This document shows, piece after piece, positions 1-11,801 of a stretch of 64,000 bases of DNA. The notes beneath the pieces are model-generated. The model made no database searches. It worked only from the letters and a program-made list of their open reading frames with translations, and was not told where the DNA came from. The stretch is from Hypholoma sublateritium FD-334 SS-4 (lineage: Eukaryota; Basidiomycota; Agaricomycetes; Agaricales; Strophariaceae), in contig KN817520.1 of assembly GCA_000827495.1 (NCBI GenBank), positions 539,700 to 603,699 of the forward strand, read 5' to 3'. A program made the position numbers and the translations under genes. Every line of letters starts with the position of its first letter. Within the stretch, counting starts at the first letter, position 1.

Positions 1-1058
1 TGCGCTCTGAAATGAGCGGTCTACTTTTAGACAAAATCTTCTCTCTGACTACTCTCTAACTCTTTCACGCTGCTGATGAATTCCCTTTACTCACGTTATA
101 CTATCCTTCCCCTATATCTCAGCAGCGAGATTGTCTAGAGCATTTTCTTAACCGCTCCTTCAAATGAGTTCATGTGCCGCGGACTTATATCCTCGGTCAT
201 TTTCTTAGTCGGGCGTCATGGAACGTTGCAGGAGCTCCGTCGGTCATAATGCAATCTTCGTCGACCGACTGTCACCCTCTGTTACCGCCAAACAACCTAT
301 AGTCTCCGATTGTGGCGTCATTTCGGTTTTCGTCGATGTCCCCAGTGAAGGATTTCCCAGGTATCCGAATTCTAGAGGGTTCTCTTTGGTGGGCTCGTGC
401 TTCTATCTTATGTGGATATACACCTAGAGCAATGACTATTACATGATTCCATTTCGCATATACCTCTTGGCACCGAGGCTTTCTGGGTGACCATGGTTTT
501 CAACTGGTATTATCAAATGTGAAACTGGATCCACCGGCAATTTTATCCTCCAGAGAGTCCCACTGTGCACTTGTAAGTTTCCATTATTTTTCTCTAACAT
601 ACAACCTCAAAGTTGACTGGTACGAATTACAAGTGTCTCTATGTGACCATCGCATCCCGTTCCGATTTGTCGGAAATGGGCACGTTTCTAAAAGCGATCA
701 CTCAACGCGACTATCTATTATAATCCGCTCTACCCCCGCAGTTGAGGTTGGCGTCTACTCGGCTTCGCGATGGAGAAGCCTCAGCAGCAGCCAAACGCCG
801 GGACGGAATGATTGACAATTGACATGTTGTTCGCGTGGTCTTTGCGAACCATGTTATCCTTGCGTCGTCTTCCTCTCTTAGATTTTTGCGGCTTTGAAAT
901 GCCCAGACATTTGTGCGACAGAATCTTCCCTCCGTTATTCTATTCGGGTACAATGGCCGATACCGTTCCCGAGCAACCAGTGCCGGTGGTGCTACATCTT
1001 ATCGTCAAATTAGTTTGCAAGGCCGAAGACAACCTAAAATTCGGAATATTCTGTAGGC
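1..1058. other. Left flank without a supported gene
   Basis: Only short open frames occur here, none with a recognisable domain or a convincing splice pattern. The right part is probably the promoter region of the ICL/PEPM gene that starts at 1171. Confidence 0.5.
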
Positions 1059-1065
1059 TATAAAA
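1059..1065 (+). promoter_or_regulatory. TATA box of ICL/PEPM copy 1
   Basis: The sequence TATAAAA lies 106 bp upstream of the chosen ATG at 1171, a usual distance for a fungal TATA-driven gene with a short leader. The two paralogues on the other strand also have TATA-like boxes upstream of their starts. Confidence 0.55.
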
Positions 1066-1170
1066 CGAGGCGTCTGGCAAGCAGAATGTTCATTATCCGG
1101 CTTTCGCTCCTTCTTCAATCCATTGCCTCCAGCACATTTCTATTCTCGCACCTCTACTACGTCCTCTAAC

Positions 1171-2605
1171 ATGCCCGGACTCGACTACTTCTCCAAAGCC
1201 GAAACCACCACCCAAGCACCCGCTGCACCCTCGTCGGAGTCCAGTGGTTCGACTACTTCTGCCTCGGGTGTTTATTACAATGCGCGCTTAGACCCAAAGA
1301 ACTATCTTGAGGGTCCCTTGTCCGTCCACCCTGCCACTCGTCTTCGTCAAATGCTTGCGAGACCTGGCATCGTCGTACGTCTTTTGTGCGGCTCAAAATC
1401 AGCTGCTTATCTGCGGTCGTTGTCAAGATCGCTCCAGGTATATGCGACGGTATCAGCGCCCGATGCGCCCTAGAGGCTGGTTTCAACTGCATGTATCAAA
1501 GGTGTGCTTATCTTCCACGTCGTCTTTTTTCTGCATTCTTACTTGCATCTTCAGCGGTGCCGCTACCACAGCTTCTCGTCTCGGCCAGCCTGATGTTGCC
1601 ATTGCGACGATGAATGATTTCGTTGGGGTGCTTGATTTGACCTCGAATAAACGATCGCCGACTAATACAACTCTTTCCAGGCCGCGCAGATGGTTTGCAG
1701 CCTCGACCCCACAGTCCCAGTCATCGCAGACGCCGATACAGGGTACGCAGTCTCCACTGCATGCAGTGGATCACCATAATTCATGTCTATTATATTTTCG
1801 TCTCTGCAGGTTCGGTGGGCCCGCAAACGTCGCGCGCACCGTGACACAATATGCCAGGGCAGGCGTCGCCGGGTTGCACATCGAAGATCAGGTCCAGACC
1901 AAGCGATGCGGGCATCTCATGGGAAAACAGGTCGTCTCGCGCGAGGAGTTCCTTACCCGTATTCGGGCGGCTGTCATCGCGCGGGACTCCATACCCGGAG
2001 GCTCGGACTTCGTACGGCACTTCCCTACTTTTGCTTGGATGCGGCGCTAATTTCCCCATGTTCCAGGTTATCATAGGACGCACCGACTCCGCACAGGTGC
2101 TGGGCATGGAGGAAGCGATTACACGTCTGAAGCTCGCCGCGGACGCAGGCGCGGATGTTTGCTTCATCGAAGGTGTCAAGACTGAGGAACTGCTCCGTTC
2201 AACTGTCGCCGCACTAGCGCCCAAGCCGGTCTTGGTTAACGTTATCTCTGGAGGTCTGACGCCCTCGTTCACCAGCTCGGAGGCAGAGGCTATGGGCGCC
2301 AAGATCATAAGTAAGCTTTAAACTCACCAAACCTATCATGGCTAATTACTCAAATTCGCAGTCTTCTCTCTGGTTTCTTGTGTGGCCATGGTACACGCTG
2401 TACGCGCTGCCATGCATTCGCTGAAGAAAACTGGGACGGACTTTTCGTCTGCCAAAGGAATGGACCCTAAGTCCTTCTTTGAGGTCATGGGTCAGTATAA
2501 AAACCCGTCAAATATACGATCTTTTTCTAATAAATATGAATAGGCCTGAACGAAGTTATAGAGCTTGACGCGAAAGCAGGCGGATCCGCATTCCAAGTTG
2601 TCTGA
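1171..2605 (+). CDS. ICL/PEP mutase family enzyme, copy 1 of 3
   Basis: A member of the isocitrate lyase/phosphoenolpyruvate mutase superfamily, which cleaves C-C or P-C bonds of small organic acids with Mg2+. Exons read as 1171-1374, 1428-1501, 1555 onward and several more. In order they show the N-terminal RLRQMLARPGIV stretch, APGICDGISAR, a metal-binding DADTG region, GLHIEDQ, the family signature KRCGH (TKRCGHLMGKQVV), and SGGLTPSFT near the C-terminal third. The protein is roughly 330 residues, closer to methylisocitrate lyase, oxaloacetate hydrolase and dimethylmalate lyase relatives than to the longer glyoxylate-cycle ICL. The start is the first ATG after the TATA box and gives the N-terminus shared with copy 3. 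The final exons encode FEVM, then GLNEVIELDAKAGGSAFQVV. Substrate is not decidable from sequence; oxaloacetate hydrolysis is one option. Confidence 0.85.
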
Positions 2606-2754
2606 TATTATTCACAATGTATCAATCACAATTCTTATATCCTTCCCCGAAATCCTGTTTATGTATATATAGATTGCAGCATAGAGCTACATTTACAATA
2701 CCTCAATGACGATCCTAATTGATGACATTGTTTATCAAGTGCTTGACACGATAT

Positions 2755-4026
2755 TTATTCTGCTTGTTGGATTAAACCCCACTTTCCCCATATCGTGCCA
2801 TGATAAGTCGTTGGTAGGGACAAGCCCCAGGAGATGGCATAATGAGCCAGGACCAAATCCAGTTCTTCTGTCTCATCCAAGAATTCCAAATTGGATATTC
2901 TGAATAGGTCTAGTTACTTGAGATGTTTTTAGCCAATTAAAAAAACTTGCCTCTCGAGCTCTTCTGCGCTGATGTAATTCTTTCGAATCTCCTTCAAAGT
3001 GAGAGCACGACCCGCCGAAAATCCTGCATCTAAGAACCGAATGGGAACACTTGCGATAGTAGGAAATAGTTCGGCACCCGGGAGTGAGATATTACGTTCC
3101 TTGAAGGTTAAAATGAGTGCCGCAAAACTCTTGAATAGAAAGAATAGATATGTACCTTCAGATTTTCGATCATGACGCGCCCAAAGGCATCTCCAAGACC
3201 AAACATCTCGTATATAACGCATCCCAGGACCCCATTTTCACTTCGTTTGCTTAGATTTACAAACCACTCGAGAAGACGCAAAGAGGACGATGAAGACATA
3301 TACACCAGGACACATTCGAAAAGTACGAGCGTTGGTAACGACGGATTTAGGATCGCCGAAACATCTGGATTGGATGAGTTACACAGGGCAGGTTCAAGAG
3401 TCTCTGAGGGGTCGAGTCGCAGATCAACAGGGAGGAGATGATATCTAGGAGAATGAAGGGCAGTGCCGCCCTGTGCTGCACCTTGTCACTTGGTTAGCTC
3501 ACTGTAAAGAGAAGAAGGACGCACCTAGCATAACATCTGCAGGGTCGCCCAAGCCTTGAACCAGTTCCTTGCTTTTGCGTATGGCCATCGCCTTTTTGGT
3601 TGTGATCTCAGGAAAGTCCATCTCGACATAGACCTCCAGATGTTCCTTTGATGGTCCAGCCTAGCTATCGATGACGATAAATGGACGCTGTCTTTCTCAA
3701 CGAGACATGAATCAACGTGCCGCAATTCGCCAGAATCTTGTATCACTCCCGGCACCGAGGCTGACAATCTGGCACCGTTGACTGCTTTGACTAGCCATCG
3801 AAAGCCATTGATTTACTAATATATCAATCCCTGCGCTTCTAACATAGGTGCCAATGTTGATTAGCGGTGGCCGAGGGGGGAGAAAGTGAGCACGAGGGAC
3901 GAAATGGTTGATAAATGGATCTTCGCAGTAACCTTTCTTCACTGCGGACACTCGTGCAACCGCTGCATCGTTATCGGTAGAGCGAATGGGTGCATCTCCA
4001 CCAGTTGGACGACGGGGAGGAAACAT
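2755..4026 (-). CDS. PPM1: Leucine carboxyl methyltransferase (PP2A methyltransferase)
   Basis: LCMT1/PPM1 methylates the C-terminal leucine carboxylate of the PP2A catalytic subunit using S-adenosylmethionine, which controls phosphatase holoenzyme assembly. Visible family features are VKKGYCEDPFINHFV near the N-terminus, the SAM-binding LGAGSDTRFW, YVEMDFPEITTKKAMAIRKS, the conserved LFECVLVYM stretch, and a C-terminal ETEELDLVLAHYAISWGL. The start at 4026 gives the usual Pro/Arg-rich leader. The last intron (2900-2950) uses a GC donor (AG|GCAAGT-type) and an AG acceptor. Splicing it restores the frame and adds the conserved C-terminus that ends at 2755. The junction near 3.71 kb between the first and second exons was not resolved cleanly. 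Length is normal for the family. Confidence 0.85.
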
Positions 4027-4222
4027 CAGGGTTTATAGATTGTGGTGGCAGGAAACAGAGCCTTGTGTATCGGCGCTTCAGGAACAGTGGCATGCTTCCC
4101 AGGAAATTATAGATGTGCATTATCCAACACTTGTTACATACATAGATTCAATGCATAAAGGTAACCGTAGGATACATAGCTATCAGCGGGTAGATGCACG
4201 ATAAACATTGGGTTATATTGGG

Positions 4223-7200
4223 TTAGATGGAAACTTTTTCCGTATTGACTGCTAGATTGTACGACCACGCCCGTTTTTCAAAGGCCTTCAAGAACGCGTA
4301 TCCTTTCGCAGTTTCCTCGTCTGCAAGGATCTTGACAGATGGGCACAGAACCTCATCCGAGCTGATCAAGATGCACAGCGCCTTTGCGCGACTGATGGCG
4401 ACGTTCAGCCGCCTCCGTTCGAGGAGAAATCCGAGATCTGTCGTATAACCCCTCGGTAAGGAGAATAAGCATATTACAAATGCTGCTTCGGAACCTAGAG
4501 AGAACATTAGCTAGATTCTCTTTCGGTGGAGCCTCAAGTTATAGTACGAGCCTTGTAAGCGTTCTATGGTGTCCACTGTCACTTTAGATCTCGTAAAATA
4601 AGACGGCTGGATATCCATTCGCCCAAATTCTGCTTCCAGTTCGCGTATGTCATCTTCCATTTCTATTCGCGCAAGCGCAGTATTGACCGCTTCGCGTTGG
4701 ATTCGATGAGGTGTGGCAACAAATATGTCTTCGCTGGGGGAACATTTTTGCAATAAAGTGACTAAAGCAGCAGCGACAGCGGCCTCGGCATGCACATGGG
4801 TTTCATACCCAATATGCTGAGTGCGGGAAGACCAGCTTCGCAGTCGGATTAATGCAAGAGATACTGGCCTGTGAGCAAGAGGAACCTCTGCAATGCCAGC
4901 AGGTAGACGCGCTTGAGAAGTTGATTGTACCTCAGGAGCAACGAGTACCGTCTGAGGTTGTTTGAACATGACCTCAGAGAGCGCCACGAGAAATGTCTGG
5001 ATGTTTTTCAAGATAGTTGTTTGGATCCCGGAATAGTTGTCACTGATCTCAGATAAACTTTTCAAAGCAATGGCGAGCTGTCGCGCTTGTACCTTCTGTG
5101 GCTTGAATCGACGTGAGTATATAGTGGAAACAAATTCTCCGAGGTCAGGATTAAGGCTATAACGTATAACGATCTTCAAGAATCAGTTTCCTCGAGCAGG
5201 ATGATTACATACCGGAAATTTTCAGTCAGTTGAACTACTGTATTCTGAGACTGAGAGGCTTGGAATTCTGATCCTTCATCTTGGCTTGCTTGTAAGACTT
5301 GACTATTTTCGCGGCTGATTGGATTAGAAGAGAACATAAGGCAATCAAGGACTGATCCAAAGAGCGAGCTAAACTTCAACTGGGGATATTGGGCACTCAG
5401 AATGGGTGCCAGCTGTTCCGAGTCACCGGCAAATATTATTCGCCCCTCCACCGTGAGGGAACGGAGCACCAGAGAAATCGCACCCAATGAAATTTGGCCG
5501 GCCTCATCGGCAATGACGCAATCGACCTGGAAAGAATGTCGCTTTGTGAAATTGGAGAGCTACATAGAAAAGGAAAAGGCGTCAAAAAGTAGAATTGGAT
5601 GGATGTTGGAGACCAACAGCTTACTTGAAACAGCGTCCCAGCATATATGTAAGTGCCATTGTCCGATCTTGAAGGCCCAGGGTGATCGTTGCCTCTGCTC
5701 ACAACTTCAACCTTCACTTCATCTAACCATTTGTGCGGAAGAGATTCTACGGAGCGATACGCGTCCATCAATCGTACGAGTTTGCTACGACAGGCTTCGA
5801 TGGCTGCATGCGTGATTGCAGTAATGAAGATTATCCTTCGGCGTGGGCCACTGTAGCGTCCCTCGACCTCGATTAGACGCAATAGTGAAAGAGAGATGGT
5901 ATAAGTTTTGCCCGTGCCTATCGCCAGATAATGAACCAGACATTCTTGGACACTTTGCAGCGACATACCTGGAGGTCCCCACACCACCGACAATCTATTA
6001 GACAGTATTCGCTGCGTTGCTCTGTGCTGTGACGATTTAAGGACAAGAGATCCGGCAATGTTATTCTCCAGGCCCTTGAGGTCACGGAAAAGCTTCTGGA
6101 TCTCTCCTTCTGTCTTCACATATTTCTTCGCTCCATGAATTTTACCGAAAGAATTTGGGTTCATTACGAGCTGCAGGAATGGTACACTATGGTGACCATC
6201 GTCTTCCTCGTCAGCATACAAACTTCCCTCGGACTCCCAGAGTACATCGATTTCAAACAAAGCAGATAATATCTTCGAGGTATTGAAATCTACTAGACGC
6301 GGCGACAGACGGAAAATCGAACCAGGTGTGAGCGACATTTGCCAATTTCCCCATATCCGTAACGCGACCATGGTAGACGCGGCGTTCTTGTCGGTGTAAA
6401 CATTGCGGACGTCAGCGACGACAAGCTCTCGCTGGACTCGGGGGTGCTGCTGTCCCCAGCTTGCCTTCGTCCATCGATTGAGAGGGAAAACGAGCCCAGA
6501 TATTCCTAGATCATCGAACAAGGCTTCAACAGGAAGTGAGTCTGGGTCGGTTCCGTTGTTAGTCACTTCCGAGCTATCCAAAACAAGCAGTTTGTCGTAG
6601 AAAGCCCAATCTCTGTCGAATGCTGGCACATCCACCGTTCCACAGACCAAGCGAAAGACATATTCAGGACCATTGCGACCTTGAACAACGTTGGAATATT
6701 CTAATGTCGGAGCTTCAGGGCATCCATCAATACGTGATTTCCACAAATCTGTCAATTTGGCCAACACCTCGAACTGGAAGGGAAATAGGGGATTAGGGGG
6801 ATACGAGATATGATTTGGCACAACCGACCTGTTGCATAAAAAATAATTTTCGTATATGCGATTCTTTGCAGATATCCATGAAATTCGTAGACATGATCCT
6901 GGCCTCGTTGATAAAGAGCGAGTGATTGGTAGTTGACACCACACGCTTGCGAAACTCTTTTAATACGGAGTATATTAGGAGGTTCCGCCCAAGCAGAACA
7001 TTCGAGAACGCCTCGCTGTCGTAGCCGGCCTTATACATAGCAAATATTTGTTCATCAGACGGACACGCGTTCTCCGACCGAAGCAAGAGTTCGACACATT
7101 CTGGCAGGTTCCAATATCCGGGAATAGGAAACGCCATTTGGCGTTGTACCTCTTTCATCAACGACACCACCGGTGGAAGCTGACTGAATTCCCTGCGACG

Positions 7201-9020
7201 ATAATCGTGTCCCGATGCAGACGCCATTTCATCCCGGATCTTCCGAATTCCTTCATCGATGCGCTTCCTCAGAACATCGACAGTACCATCTGTAGACAGG
7301 CCCAATCGTGCCAGACAAGCTTGGTATTCTGACTTGAGCTTTTTTCCTTTTCCAAGAAAGTTGATGAGGGCCCCACTGAGCAAGATGGGCTGGAATGTAG
7401 TTTGTAGCAAAGAGACGCCCTGAGCGAGGGCGCTGATACACAGCCGGATGTCTGCATTGCTGGTACCTGGGTGGAGGGCAGCATTGATGATGTGGGCTTG
7501 AAGAAGTGTTTGCTCTGCAGCTGCCCATACGTAGAACTGTGACGAATAACGGCGAGAGTTATCCGGATGTAAAGTAGCAATTGAACGAATGATTGTCGCA
7601 AGCTTTGAGACAAATTCGTCAGCAGAACAAGTGAATGGAGCCGGTAGAATTATTTCAGAGTCCTCGGAATGAAGAGTGGCACAGAAAAAGTCGCCTCCGG
7701 GGTTTGAAGACGCTGGGTCATTGACTATGGACAGCACAATGGCAATATCTTCTTTGCTTGGACACGTGTAATTCCGTTGGCGCATAATCTTTACGCGATT
7801 GCATTAAACTTAGCAGATGCTGCATGACTGGTGCTTACCTGGATTTCTTGCGTTCGAGCCGCCTCCACGAGAGGACTTTGAAGCGCAGCGTTTCTTTGGT
7901 ATACTTTCTTGGGAAGCGACAAAATGCGTTTGCCTTTCTTGAACAAAGTGGGCGATGCTTTCGCCACTTGGTCAACTTTGGCAGGATTGGCGAGAAGATG
8001 GTGCAACTCTTCAATATCCGTCAATTTCACGCCTGTACTTTGAAAGCCGGCAGAACGAGAAATGCGCAAGAGATCTTTCAAGATCTGTGCATCATCGATG
8101 GACAGATTCGGCATTCTTCCTAACTGGCCCTCGTCTTCAGCCCGTGCCCTACACGTTCTTTCGTATTGGCACCCATGACAAAGAGGGTTGTAGTGCCATT
8201 TCACTTTTGCGACAGGCAAGGAAATAATCTTTGGGAGTTCTCGGAAAAGAAGAGCATCCAGCGCGGGCGCTAAGAGTGATACGGATACGGTCTTGATGTC
8301 AGCAACCGAGGGTGACGAGGTCTGAAACCCATCCTTCGGAGGGAGCCAGATTCCTGACGTCCCGGCGATCTGAAAAAATGGTGGTTCAAGGAGATAACTT
8401 AAACATAACGTGTAGAAGTATATTTGAATGTGGTGGGAGGTCTTGGTACGAGTTAGTATTGGGTATAGATAGAGATTTGAGCTCCTGAAACACACCTTGA
8501 CATTCTTGGATGCCTTCGCGTCTATAACTCGCCACTGAATGATGTTGTTCGTTCGTTTTATTTCCACTAAGTCTGGCTTAGCCAACCCGAATGTCAGGGG
8601 TTCAGCACCCGCTTGCACGAATCGTTCATTCAGTTTAGATTGAGGAGGCCAGAATGATAAGCCTGTGATGAAGAAATGTGTTCTATCATCAGCGAGTATG
8701 TTTTCCAACAAAATGCTGGCTGCGAGAGGTATTGCAGGGACTTGAAGAAGCAAACCAGAATCATCGAGCCAGGCGTACAAAGAAGCTTCCCAGTCTAGCC
8801 CGCGTTTAAACTGTGCCTTTGATAGCTCATCGGAGGTGTTTTCAGAAGCGGGATCTTGACCTGATGCCGGAGCAGTTCTGTTGTAGACGTTGTGTATGTA
8901 AAGGTCGCAGTTCAGGTGCTGATGCACAGCAAGATTGGTCGCAGTTAGGGATTTCTTGCTACTCATTTGATCGGGTATAACACTGGACACATGGAGGTTC
9001 TTTGACGGTGTGAGAGACAA
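4223..9020 (-). CDS. RecB-like Fe-S nuclease fused to SF1 helicase
   Basis: A protein of about 1,500 residues in several exons. The N-terminus carries a PD-(D/E)xK nuclease of the RecB/Cas4/TM0106 type: GLDWE (Glu about 78), KPDLVEI (Asp about 150), VIDAKAS (Asp and Lys about 167 and 169) and a later QIYFYTLCLSY matching the QxxxY motif. A Cys near residue 38 (NCDLYIHN) plus CHGCQYERTC (C-x2-C-x5-C) could bind a 4Fe-4S cluster, as in Cas4, AddB and Dna2. The C-terminal third is a superfamily 1 helicase: Walker A GPPG|GTGKT split by an intron, Walker B DEAGQIS, motif III GDSEQLAPI, ERLQGSEAAF and RRRLNVAISRAK. Architecture resembles Dna2, but a long uncharacterised middle region and the motif wording differ, so it may be a fungal TM0106-helicase family rather than DNA2 itself. 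A nuclear role in DNA processing is inferred. Confidence 0.75.
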
Positions 9021-10920
9021 TGGGAGTTGGATTTGAGTGCATCGTGGGGCTGGTGTTGCACAGTGGCCTCCGATGACTCGTCCGAATTGAGTCCGGGAAA
9101 GTCACTTTGCCCCGCTTATGTCAAGCCCTCTCGTTTACACAAGTCAAATCAGAGCCAAGCAATATGTATACACCGCGGTCTTTGCTGACTTACTTTGAAG
9201 TTACCCTTGGGCTCACTCTTCGACGTCTAACAATCGGGCCATTGCCGCTGTTCCGATTTTTCAAGCCACCTCAAGCGCACGAATCGGGATGTCAAGCAGA
9301 TGGCTTTAAGACAGTATTTACGGCCGGCGGGGACTGCAGGTCCTGGAACTCACCGTGCTTATACTTTGGTTCAAGTTGAACATCCATGAGGCCTAAGCAA
9401 ATGCATCTGTGGCTACTTCTGAGGCCTCTAGACAGAACATGACGGCGACGAACTCCTTGGCGAACATAATCTTATTGAGCATTCTTGGGCCGAGAATCAG
9501 AACGAACTCTCTAGTGTGCTGTAACCATTGCGCGTCTCTTCTATATACAGTTGCACTGGCAGGCTTTTGCCAGCTTTCTGAGACTGTAGGCCACCTTATT
9601 TTACTTGCTTTCTTAGTCTCTGTAAGCTCCATTTCTTACGGAATAGGAACCATTATTGATCGCTCCGTTGGATCTTGCTATGAACCGGAATCCCGCACCT
9701 TCATCGGTTTAATATAACTCTTCGGTAATGAGTCCCAACTATATTCATGAATATCGTTTTCGCACAGGAAACCCACATACATCAGTATTTGCCCACACTG
9801 TCGTATTTTGTATCTAACTGTCGGCTTACTGGTTACACTAGTCGGCGCCCCAAAGCTGTCATGTTTTTGGACAACATTCTCAGTAGGGCCACGATACTCA
9901 AGCTTGAGACTGCAGGCAGCAGGACGAACATACAAAACTTCAGGGCTCAAATCTTTTCGGGTCTTCGAGGAAGGACAATACGTGTATCAGTCTATCGACT
10001 CGTAAACTCCCTTACTTTCCCTTTTATCGTATCCCTTGTGCCAAGATTCAAGGTTGCAGGGCGTTGCAGGCCCGAAAATCCTTAGTTGGAACAGAGGGCT
10101 TGTTGGTGTTCCTACAAAGATCGGTGAGTTTGATAGTATCACTAGCCATTAAATTGATGGCTGGTGGGAATGGACGTACACATAAACACAAGTCTTAAAC
10201 AAACGCATTCACAAATGAGGAACTGGTTTAATCCTTCGGCGAAGAGCTTGATTCCGGTGAAGCAAGTGCAGACCCTTCGGCATCTGGAGATTTCCTATTT
10301 TCCTCTGACAGCCTGCTGCGCATGCTATAAAAGTTTTGCTACACACAGTTGCGATAATTTTTTTCCAGTGAGCTTTCTCATGAAACATCAGGTACGCTGT
10401 TTACCTGATTAACCTGCTATGACCTGGAGATAATATTTATAGCCAGGTACATAGCGTCACTAAGTCGTAAGTGCATGTACTTACGGCAATCAAGCTCGTT
10501 CAGAACGAAGCATTTGGTAGACACAGGTGACAGATTATAACTTCTCCAAATTCCGGACAGCATTTATATCTCAGCACTGATTTCTTTAATGTGATACAGG
10601 CACTACGCCTCACCCAATATCACCCCATTTTTTGTCGACGATGAGTGTGGACTCGGACATTTTATAAAGAGAAAGATTTGATGCAATCCGCATTTGGAAC
10701 TACGTTTGTGGCACGTCCCGTTTTGGGTTGCAAGTTGGAAGGCTATCGCCTGAGCAATATATTCATAGATCGATGTTGGGGAACTTACTTCCCAAAAAGC
10801 TATTCCGCCAGATGGTCTCTCTACCATTTTTCTAATAGATTACAAAATTTCCTAGAACCGCCTAGTACAACTTCCTGCCGCTTTCAGCATACCCTTTGTC
10901 CGCCTCGATGACCACTAACC
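9021..10920. other. Intergenic region, no supported gene
   Basis: Several short frames exist on both strands, including a hydrophobic one at 9409-9717, but none joins through plausible splice sites into a recognisable protein. The left end probably holds the promoter of the nuclease-helicase, the right end that of the secreted peptide. Confidence 0.45.
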
Positions 10921-10927
10921 TATAAAT
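10921..10927 (+). promoter_or_regulatory. TATA box of the secreted-peptide gene
   Basis: TATAAAT lies 101 bp upstream of the ATG at 11028. The intervening leader is rich in C/T and CA, as is common in well-expressed fungal genes. Confidence 0.55.
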
Positions 10928-11027
10928 CCATGACGAGTATCTTTCATTCACAACATCTTAGCAGTCCATCCAGCTTCACTAATCTCGCTCGACAGCCTTC
11001 GATCCTTTCATTTTCAATCCTTCTAAT

Positions 11028-11328
11028 ATGCAATTCAAATTCGTCACCGCCGTCTTTGCCATCTGCTGTAAGTTATACGGAAATTCATTTCAATACTTCG
11101 AAATATCTCATAATTTCGCGCTGTATTAGTGGCCACGTTCGCGTCTGCTTCACCAGTTCCAGCTCTTGTTGCGCAGGCTGCTGTACAGGCTCGTGAAATT
11201 GTAAGAATATTCACCTTGATATAAGTGTCCTAAACTGTGTCTTACTGGGAATTATCCAATTTCAGGGCGATGAGCTCAACGATGAAGTAGCGCGCGAGCC
11301 CGTATGCGCCAAGTATCAGTGCTTCTGA
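11028..11328 (+). CDS. Small secreted cysteine-containing peptide precursor
   Basis: Three exons (11028-11067, 11130-11200, 11266-11328) with GT-AG introns of 62 and 65 nt join in frame into a 57-residue protein. It starts MQFKFVTAVFAIC and continues LATFASA, a typical signal peptide with a likely cut after ASA. The mature part of about 37 residues begins SPVPALVAQ, is alanine-rich and then acidic, and ends CAKYQCF with two cysteines four residues apart. There is no Lys-Arg Kex2 site and no CaaX end. The TATA box, C/T-rich leader and clean splicing argue that it is real. It stands alone between the nuclease-helicase and an F-box gene. Function is unknown; a small effector-like or signalling peptide is possible. 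The single pair of Cys would allow one small disulfide loop. Confidence 0.7.
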
Positions 11329-11801
11329 ATGCCTGGAAGTTCGATCCGCTTATTACCCCAAGCAACATTCACAATAATATTTGTGCTCTCCACACCACGA
11401 CTGCCAGCTTCGTCCCTCCGATATCAGCACCACCACACTTTTCTGTGCCCATCCCAGCACCTCCACTTATTTATTGCTTCAGAAACCTGTATCAAATAGT
11501 TTGAAAGTTTTGTTAGCTATCGACACCTCATGCTTGTTACTTTCTAGAGCTATCTGTATCTTGTCTGTATCTTTAGTGTTTTCGAATCTGATGTTGTTAG
11601 CAGTACAGGACCCGCCACTGGCATCAATACATAATATTGCGAGCTATAATTTGACCTCCGTCTGTATAAGCTAGTAAGCGTAGTAGTACTGTTAGCGAAG
11701 ATAGATAGATAGATAATCGAAGGCGTGATTCCTTGTAGTATTTGATGTGTGGATGGTTAGGGTTCACTGTCCGAAGAGTATATGGAAGAGTAAATTACAT
11801 T

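Noticed and set aside
9393..9632. C-terminal exon of a DUF6533-type protein on the minus strand (LGPRML phrase)
   Set aside because: No upstream membrane helices or splice partners were found in the right order; a short phrase is not enough.
11028..11328. Mating pheromone precursor
   Set aside because: Basidiomycete pheromone precursors end in a CaaX box and lack a signal peptide; this one has a signal peptide and ends CF.
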